In this document: one piece after another, positions 13,699 to 17,935 of the stretch
Layout: each line of letters opens with the position of its first letter
Numbering within the stretch: position 1 is the stretch's first letter
Translations under genes and position numbers: made by a program
DNA from: DAIOHQ01 sp036744635
GTDB taxonomy: Bacteria > Planctomycetota > Phycisphaerae > Tepidisphaerales > Tepidisphaeraceae
Assembly: GCA_036744635.1 (NCBI GenBank)
Contig: DAIOHQ010000082.1
Coordinates: forward strand, 1 to 17,935
Reading direction: 5' to 3'
DNA: 17,935 nucleotides
Notes under the pieces: generated by a model
Seen by the model: the letters and a program-made list of their open reading frames with translations, nothing else
The model's database searches: none
What the model was told of the DNA's origin: nothing

Positions 13699-13710
13699 AA
13701 AGACAGCCAT

Positions 13711-14631
13711 GTGCGCGTTTGGCGCTTGACGAATTCAGGCATGACACTCCTCTTCGCCCTCCTCCTCTTCACCTCCGGTTGCGGCAACGGCAAAACCCCC
13801 GACGCCATCTGGTGCGAGACCGGCGTCGGCCCCGGCCAGGTCGTCTATCCTCGCGGCATCACCTACGACCGCTTCGATGACACCTTCTTCATCGTCGACC
13901 GCATGGCCCGCGTCCAGCACCTCGACCACAACGGCAAGCCGCTCAACGACTGGCGCATGCCCAACTGGCAACAAGGCAAACCCGTCGGCCTCTCCATCGG
14001 CCCCGACGGCAACCTCTACGTCGCCGACACCCACTACAACCGCGTTGCCGTCTACTCCCCCGACGGCAAATTCCTCCGCGAATGGGGGAGCTATGGCCGC
14101 GGCAATGGCCAGTTCATCTACACCACCGATGTCGCCTTCGATAAAGACGGCAATGTCTACGTCAGCGAATACGGCGACAACGACCGCATCCAGGTCTTCA
14201 AGCCCGATGGCGCCTACCTGCGGCAATTCGGCAAGTTCGGCAACGACGATGGCCAGTTCATCCGTCCCCAGTCCATGCTCATCGACGGCGATCTGGTTTA
14301 TATTACCGACGCCTGCAATCACCGCATCGTCGTCTTCAAGACCGATGGCACCTTCGTCCGCAACATGGGCTCGGCCGGCTCAGCCCTCGGCCAATTTCGC
14401 TTTCCCTACGGCCTGGACATGGACCGCGAAGGCCGCCTGATCGTCTGCGAATTCGGCAACAACCGCGTGCAGATGATCGACAAGAACACCGGCAAAGGTT
14501 TGAAAACCTGGGGCGCCGGCGGCCGCGAGCCCGGCCAATTCGCCTATCCCTGGGGCGTCGCGGTAGACAAACGCGACCGCGTGGTCGCCGTGGACGCCGG
14601 GAATAATCGTTTGCAGGTGTTTGAATTCTGA
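13711..14631 (+). CDS. NHL-repeat six-blade beta-propeller lipoprotein
   Basis: The product has 306 residues from GTG 13711. The lipobox is FTSGC (Cys24), so the protein should be lipid-anchored in the envelope. Six NHL repeats follow: YPRGITYDRFDDTFFIVD, PVGLSIGPDGNLYVADTHYN, TTDVAFDKDGNVYVSEYGDN, PQSMLIDGDLVYITDACNHR, PYGLDMDREGRLIVCEFGNN and PWGVAVDKRDRVVAVDAGNN. Most end in a GQF turn before the next blade. Such propellers bind proteins or ligands; no catalytic residues are recognised. Start choice is open: ATG 13741 gives a signal with no basic residues, while GTG 13711 adds MRVWRL and makes a normal lipoprotein signal, so I prefer it. Neither has a clear Shine-Dalgarno. The family C repeat pair lies just upstream. 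Confidence 0.85.
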   Translation: MRVWRLTNSGMTLLFALLLFTSGCGNGKTPDAIWCETGVGPGQVVYPRGITYDRFDDTFFIVDRMARVQHLDHNGKPLNDWRMPNWQQGKPVGLSIGPDGNLYVADTHYNRVAVYSPDGKFLREWGSYGRGNGQFIYTTDVAFDKDGNVYVSEYGDNDRIQVFKPDGAYLRQFGKFGNDDGQFIRPQSMLIDGDLVYITDACNHRIVVFKTDGTFVRNMGSAGSALGQFRFPYGLDMDREGRLIVCEFGNNRVQMIDKNTGKGLKTWGAGGREPGQFAYPWGVAVDKRDRVVAVDAGNNRLQVFEF

Positions 14632-14633
14632 TG

Positions 14634-14730
14634 GACTGTTTCAATAGCCCTCTTCGGTGGGGCAGACATTCTTGTCTGCCATGGGACAATGTACTCATTG
14701 GCCCATCCTCCGCCGATTTTTGAAACAGTC
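14634..14730. repeat. 11-base inverted repeat enclosing family A copy 3
   Basis: GACTGTTTCAA (14634-14644) and TTGAAACAGTC (14720-14730) are exact reverse complements at the ends of a 97-base segment. CTGAT lies just outside both ends (14628-14632 and 14733-14737), offset by one or two bases. The left arm starts three bases after the stop of the NHL gene. The segment could act as a terminator-like stem or be a small mobile element with terminal inverted repeats. Confidence 0.6.
14656..14714 (+). repeat. Structured dispersed repeat, family A, copy 3
   Basis: GGTGG (14656-14660), hairpin GGCAGACA-TTCT-TGTCTGCC (14661-14680) and a second stem follow without gaps. The second stem is ATGGGACAAT (14681-14690) with ATTGGCCCAT (14697-14706), nine of ten pairs around a six-base loop. 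CCGCC (14710-14714) can close the junction with the opening GGTGG, as in copy 1. Confidence 0.75.
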
Positions 14731-14815
14731 TCCTGATCGGCAGTAGACTGTGTGCAGTCGCAAGCTTGGCCGTTACGATGTGGCTCACTAGATTGCGCCT
14801 TACCAGAACTCCACT

Positions 14816-17800
14816 ATGGAATTGTACTGCCGACTGCTGACTGCCGATTGCGGACTGAGCCCCCTCGCCACCCTCCCCATCCGCCTCGAGTATCTCTCCG
14901 CCTGGCAGGCCCTCGGCCTCTTCGCCCTCCTCGGTTCCGCCATCGTCCTGCTCGGCATCCGCTCCCTCAACGGCCTGGGCCCGGTTCGCAAATGGGTCGC
15001 CATCGCCCTGCGCCTGCTCGTCCTCGCCAGCTTCATCCTCATCATCGGCGGCATCCGCTGGCAGCGCATCAACAAGGACCTGGAAGTGATGGTCGTGCGC
15101 GACATCAGCGAATCCACCTCCAACGTCCGTGACTATCCCACCAACTACAAATCCCTCGACTCAGCCCTCAACGCCTATCTCCTGGAAGCCTCCAAAATCA
15201 ACAAGCCCGACAAGGACCGCATCGGCGTCATCGGCTTCAACAACAGCGCCCTGATCGAGGCCATGCCCAACAACGTCCTGATGCTCGACACCAAGGCCAT
15301 CCGCGACAACGGCGCCGGCACCAACGTCGCCTCCGCCCTGCAGCTTGCCCTGGCCACCATGAGCCGCGATGCCATGCACCGCCTGGTGCTCATCTGGGAT
15401 GGCAACCAGACCACCGGCGATCTCGAAGCCGCCATCGCCGCCGCCAACTCCCAGCACGTCCCCATCGACGTCATGCCCCTCAACTACAGCGTGAAAAACG
15501 AGGTGATGCTCGACCGCTTCGTCGCCCCCACCTTCAAGCACGAAGATGACTCCTTTACCGTCGACGTCGTCCTCCGCTCCACCAACGCCACCGATGTCAC
15601 CGGCAAGCTCACCGTCCTCCACCAGAACGAGCCGATGGACCTCGACCCCTCCACCCCCTCCGACCCCGGCATCCACGCCACCAGACAAGTCACCCTGCAT
15701 CCCGGCCTCAACGTCGAGCACGTCAAGGTGCCGCCGCTCAAGCAGGCCGGCGTCCACCAGTTCCACGCCACCTTCGATGCCGACAACGTCAACGTCGTCG
15801 GCGTCTCCGGCGACAAATCCAGGCCCGGCGACACCCTCTCGGTCAACAACCAGGGCGACGCCTTCACCTTCGTCCGCGGAAAGGGTCAGGTACTTTATAT
15901 TGATAACGTCGTCGGCACGGGGGGTGATGGCGGCCATCTCCTCCGCGATGCCCTCGCCAAGGAGGGGATCGAATGCGACCCCGTCCGCACCAAGGTCGAA
16001 CAGTTCCCCAGCGACCTGGTGACCCTGCAAAACTACGATGCCATCATCCTCGCCAACGTCCCGCGCAGCGCCATCAGCGATGAGCAGCAGAAGATGCTCG
16101 CCAGCTACGTCCACGACATGGGCGGCGGCCTGGTGATGATCGGCGGCGAAGACAGCTTCGGCGCCGGCGGCTGGCAGGGCTCCAAGGTCGAGGAAATCCT
16201 CCCGGTCAACATGGATGTCCCCGCCCAGCGCCAGATCGCCAAGGGCGCCCTGGTCCTGGTCATGCACTCCTGCGAGATGCCCAACGGCAACTACTGGGGC
16301 GAGCAGTGCGCCATCAAGGCCGTCGATACCCTTTCCGAGCGCGATGAGATCGGCGTAATCAGCTATGGCTGGAACGCCGGCGGCGCCGGCTGGGATTTCA
16401 ACCTCGCCGAAAAAGGCAGCGGGGAAAAGGTGCGGGCCGCCATCAAGAAAATGATGCTCGGCGACATGCCCAGCTTCGATGAATCCCTCGACCTCGCCCT
16501 CAACGGCAAGAACGGTGAATACTGCCTGGCCAAATCCGATGCCAAGCAGAAGCACGTCATCATCATCAGCGATGGCGATCCCGCCCCGCCCAATCCCAAG
16601 CTCGTCCAGCAGTTCCTCGCCGCCAAAGTCACCGTCTCCACCGTCAGCGTCTATCCCCACCAGGGCGACATCCAGGGCAAGCCCGCCACGATGGTAAAGA
16701 TGGCCGAGGAGATGAAAGGCCGCTCCTACGGACCCATCAGCGACAACTTCAATCAACTCCCCCAGATCTTCATCAAGGAAGCCACCGTCGTCCGCCGCAG
16801 CCTCATCAACGAACCCAAGGAAGGCATCGGCGCCCGCCTGATTCCCTCCACCAGCGACATGGTCAAAGGCCTGCCCGAAATTCTCCCGGTCCTCCGCGGC
16901 CAGATCCTCACCAGCAAAAAGAACAACCCGCAGATCGAGATGCCCATCGTCTCCGGCAAGAACGGCGATCCCGTCCTCGCCCACTGGCAGTCCGGCCTCG
17001 GCAAGGCCGCCGCCTTCACCTCCGACGCCTCCAACAAGTGGGCCTCAGAATGGGTCGGCACCCCCATGTATGGCAAGTTCTGGGCCCAGGTCGTCCGCAC
17101 CGTCTCGCGCCCGCCGATGTCCCAGGATTTCGACATCCAGATCACCCAAAGCGGCGACAAAGGCCACGTCCTGGTCGAGGCCGTCAACAAGGACAGCACC
17201 CGCCTCAATTTCCTCAACATCCGCGGCCAGATCGTCGGCCCCGACATGCAGCCCCATGATGTCAAGCTCGTCCAGACCGGCCCCGGCGTCTACCAGGCCG
17301 ACTTCGATACCCCCACGCCCGGCAACTACGTCGTCGTCCTCAACTACCGTGGCCAGAAAAACGAAGGTGGCATCCTGCTCGGCGGCGTCGCCATGAACAG
17401 CTCCCCGGAGATGCGTGACCTGCAGAGCAACCCCGGCAAGCTCGAGGAAATCGCCCGCCGCACCCATGGCCGGCTGCTCGATCCCTACGATCCCCAGACC
17501 GCCGACCTCTTCGACCACAAAGGCCTCTGGCCAACCTCCTCGCCGCTGCCGGTCTGGGATATCCTCATCCCCATCCTCCTCGCCCTGATCATCCTGGATG
17601 TCGCCGTCCGCCGCATCGCCTGGGACTGGGCCTCGACAAAGCGCCTGATTGCCAGCGCCGAGCAGCGCATCCGCGACTTCACCACCGTACAGAAAGTAGA
17701 AACCCGCCAGTCCCTCGACGCCCTGAGATGGGTGAGAGAGGAAGTCGCCGAAACCAAGTACCAACCCACCCCCTCCCGCGAAGCCGGCGGCAAAGCCCCG

Positions 17801-17908
17801 CCCGCGCTCCCCCTTCCCAACCGCTCCGCCAAATTTGAAGCCACCGGCATAGAAGGCGACATCACCAAAGTAGTCGGCGGCGCCACCGACAAACGAAAGG
17901 CTATATGA
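14816..17908 (+). CDS. Large VWA / glutamine-amidotransferase-like membrane protein
   Basis: The 1030-residue product has two N-terminal transmembrane helices (about 30-47 and 61-79). A first von Willebrand A domain has MIDAS-type DISES at 96-100 and RLVLIWDGN. An Ig-like region leads to a class-I amidotransferase-like domain at about 355-470 (GQVLYIDN, YDAIILANVPRSAIS, GGGLVMIGGEDSFGAGGW) that lacks the nucleophile Cys in the expected place. A second VWA-like domain starts near 477 (LVLVMHSCEM, VIIISDGDP). PVLAHWQSGLGKAAAFTSDASNKW and another Ig-like region precede a final helix at about 914-932 and a charged cytoplasmic tail. This layout is common in planctomycete Bat-like proteins next to MoxR ATPases; the role is unknown. 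The only nearby start is ATG 14816, which has no Shine-Dalgarno and lies before a heptamer repeat. Confidence 0.88.
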   Translation: MELYCRLLTADCGLSPLATLPIRLEYLSAWQALGLFALLGSAIVLLGIRSLNGLGPVRKWVAIALRLLVLASFILIIGGIRWQRINKDLEVMVVRDISESTSNVRDYPTNYKSLDSALNAYLLEASKINKPDKDRIGVIGFNNSALIEAMPNNVLMLDTKAIRDNGAGTNVASALQLALATMSRDAMHRLVLIWDGNQTTGDLEAAIAAANSQHVPIDVMPLNYSVKNEVMLDRFVAPTFKHEDDSFTVDVVLRSTNATDVTGKLTVLHQNEPMDLDPSTPSDPGIHATRQVTLHPGLNVEHVKVPPLKQAGVHQFHATFDADNVNVVGVSGDKSRPGDTLSVNNQGDAFTFVRGKGQVLYIDNVVGTGGDGGHLLRDALAKEGIECDPVRTKVEQFPSDLVTLQNYDAIILANVPRSAISDEQQKMLASYVHDMGGGLVMIGGEDSFGAGGWQGSKVEEILPVNMDVPAQRQIAKGALVLVMHSCEMPNGNYWGEQCAIKAVDTLSERDEIGVISYGWNAGGAGWDFNLAEKGSGEKVRAAIKKMMLGDMPSFDESLDLALNGKNGEYCLAKSDAKQKHVIIISDGDPAPPNPKLVQQFLAAKVTVSTVSVYPHQGDIQGKPATMVKMAEEMKGRSYGPISDNFNQLPQIFIKEATVVRRSLINEPKEGIGARLIPSTSDMVKGLPEILPVLRGQILTSKKNNPQIEMPIVSGKNGDPVLAHWQSGLGKAAAFTSDASNKWASEWVGTPMYGKFWAQVVRTVSRPPMSQDFDIQITQSGDKGHVLVEAVNKDSTRLNFLNIRGQIVGPDMQPHDVKLVQTGPGVYQADFDTPTPGNYVVVLNYRGQKNEGGILLGGVAMNSSPEMRDLQSNPGKLEEIARRTHGRLLDPYDPQTADLFDHKGLWPTSSPLPVWDILIPILLALIILDVAVRRIAWDWASTKRLIASAEQRIRDFTTVQKVETRQSLDALRWVREEVAETKYQPTPSREAGGKAPPALPLPNRSAKFEATGIEGDITKVVGGATDKRKAI
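14827..14857 (+). repeat. Heptamer tandem repeat CTGCCGA, about 4.4 units
   Basis: CTGCCGA, CTGCTGA, CTGCCGA, TTGCGGA and CTG follow each other in codons 4-14 of the VWA gene. Unit length is not a multiple of three, so gain or loss of a unit would shift the reading frame. Confidence 0.7.
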
Positions 17909-17935
17909 GGCGAGTGCAATCTGCATGCAGCGAAA
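17905..17935 (+). CDS. Probable start of the next gene, truncated by the window end
   Basis: ATG 17905 overlaps the stop of the VWA gene as ATGA, with AAAGG five bases upstream, and its frame stays open for ten codons to the window end (MRRVQSACSE). This is the classic arrangement for translational coupling in an operon. Nothing can be said of the product; an ATG at 17924 in another frame is the alternative. Confidence 0.35.
   Translation, partial: MRRVQSACSE

Noticed and set aside
13126..13710. Upstream in-frame extension of the NHL gene
   Set aside because: It overlaps the permease gene out of frame and runs through the family C repeat; the lipoprotein signal fixes a start near 13711-13741.
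14756..14815. Promoter for the VWA gene with TACGAT at 14774-14779
   Set aside because: No acceptable -35 at 16-18 bases and no Shine-Dalgarno before the start; the match is no better than chance.
15161..16984. 607-codon minus-strand frame rich in Gly, Asp and Val
   Set aside because: Antisense of the VWA protein; composition follows from GCC, GTC and ATC codons on the other strand, and no motif is present.

Overview
The window looks like ordinary chromosomal DNA from a Gram-negative planctomycete, most likely class Phycisphaerae. GC is high, with strong G/C preference at third codon positions. The gene at 7281 ends in a CGYDLRATPNRCPECG zinc ribbon, a signature I associate with that class. 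An outer membrane is suggested by a heptose-synthesis enzyme (HldE-type) and by several lipoproteins. There is no rRNA, tRNA, CRISPR array, transposase or prophage module that I can see.

Left part (1-3662, minus strand). A sorbosone/glucose-dehydrogenase-like lipoprotein (80-1681) comes first. Upstream of it are a 70-codon exported peptide (1823-2035) and a three-gene membrane-protein cluster (2290-3662). That cluster starts with a YqjD/ElaB-like protein, continues with a holin-superfamily/YqjE-like protein, and ends with an unknown protein. This resembles the order yqjD-yqjE in enterobacteria.

Middle part. A conserved membrane-anchored protein of unknown function (3967, plus) has a clear sigma70-type promoter, a GTG start with a good Shine-Dalgarno and a strong terminator. 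It converges on hldE (4644-6125, minus). An exported S1/P1 nuclease (6261) and the zinc-ribbon membrane protein (7281) follow.

Right part (8092-17908, all plus). A Gln/Lys-rich membrane protein is followed by a VapBC-type toxin-antitoxin pair. Next come a solute-binding lipoprotein and a fused two-domain ABC permease (iron(III)-type, no ATPase gene nearby), then a six-blade NHL beta-propeller lipoprotein. The last complete gene is a 1030-residue protein with two VWA-like domains and a glutamine-amidotransferase-like domain. A further gene probably starts at 17905 through an ATGA overlap and runs off the window.

The most interesting material is intergenic. Three copies of a structured repeat (4552-4635, 11783-11879, 14656-14714) share a conserved hairpin directly abutting a second stem whose sequence differs between copies while largely keeping its pairing. 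Two copies can close as a three-way junction. Two further palindromic repeat families occur (2258-2301 with 11708-11754; 13604-13628 with 13674-13698). Heptanucleotide tandem repeats of three different sequences occur at 59-82, 11922-11940 and 14827-14857, two of them in the first codons of genes. Several genes without a Shine-Dalgarno have a -10-like hexamer only 6-8 bases before the start codon, which suggests leaderless transcripts.
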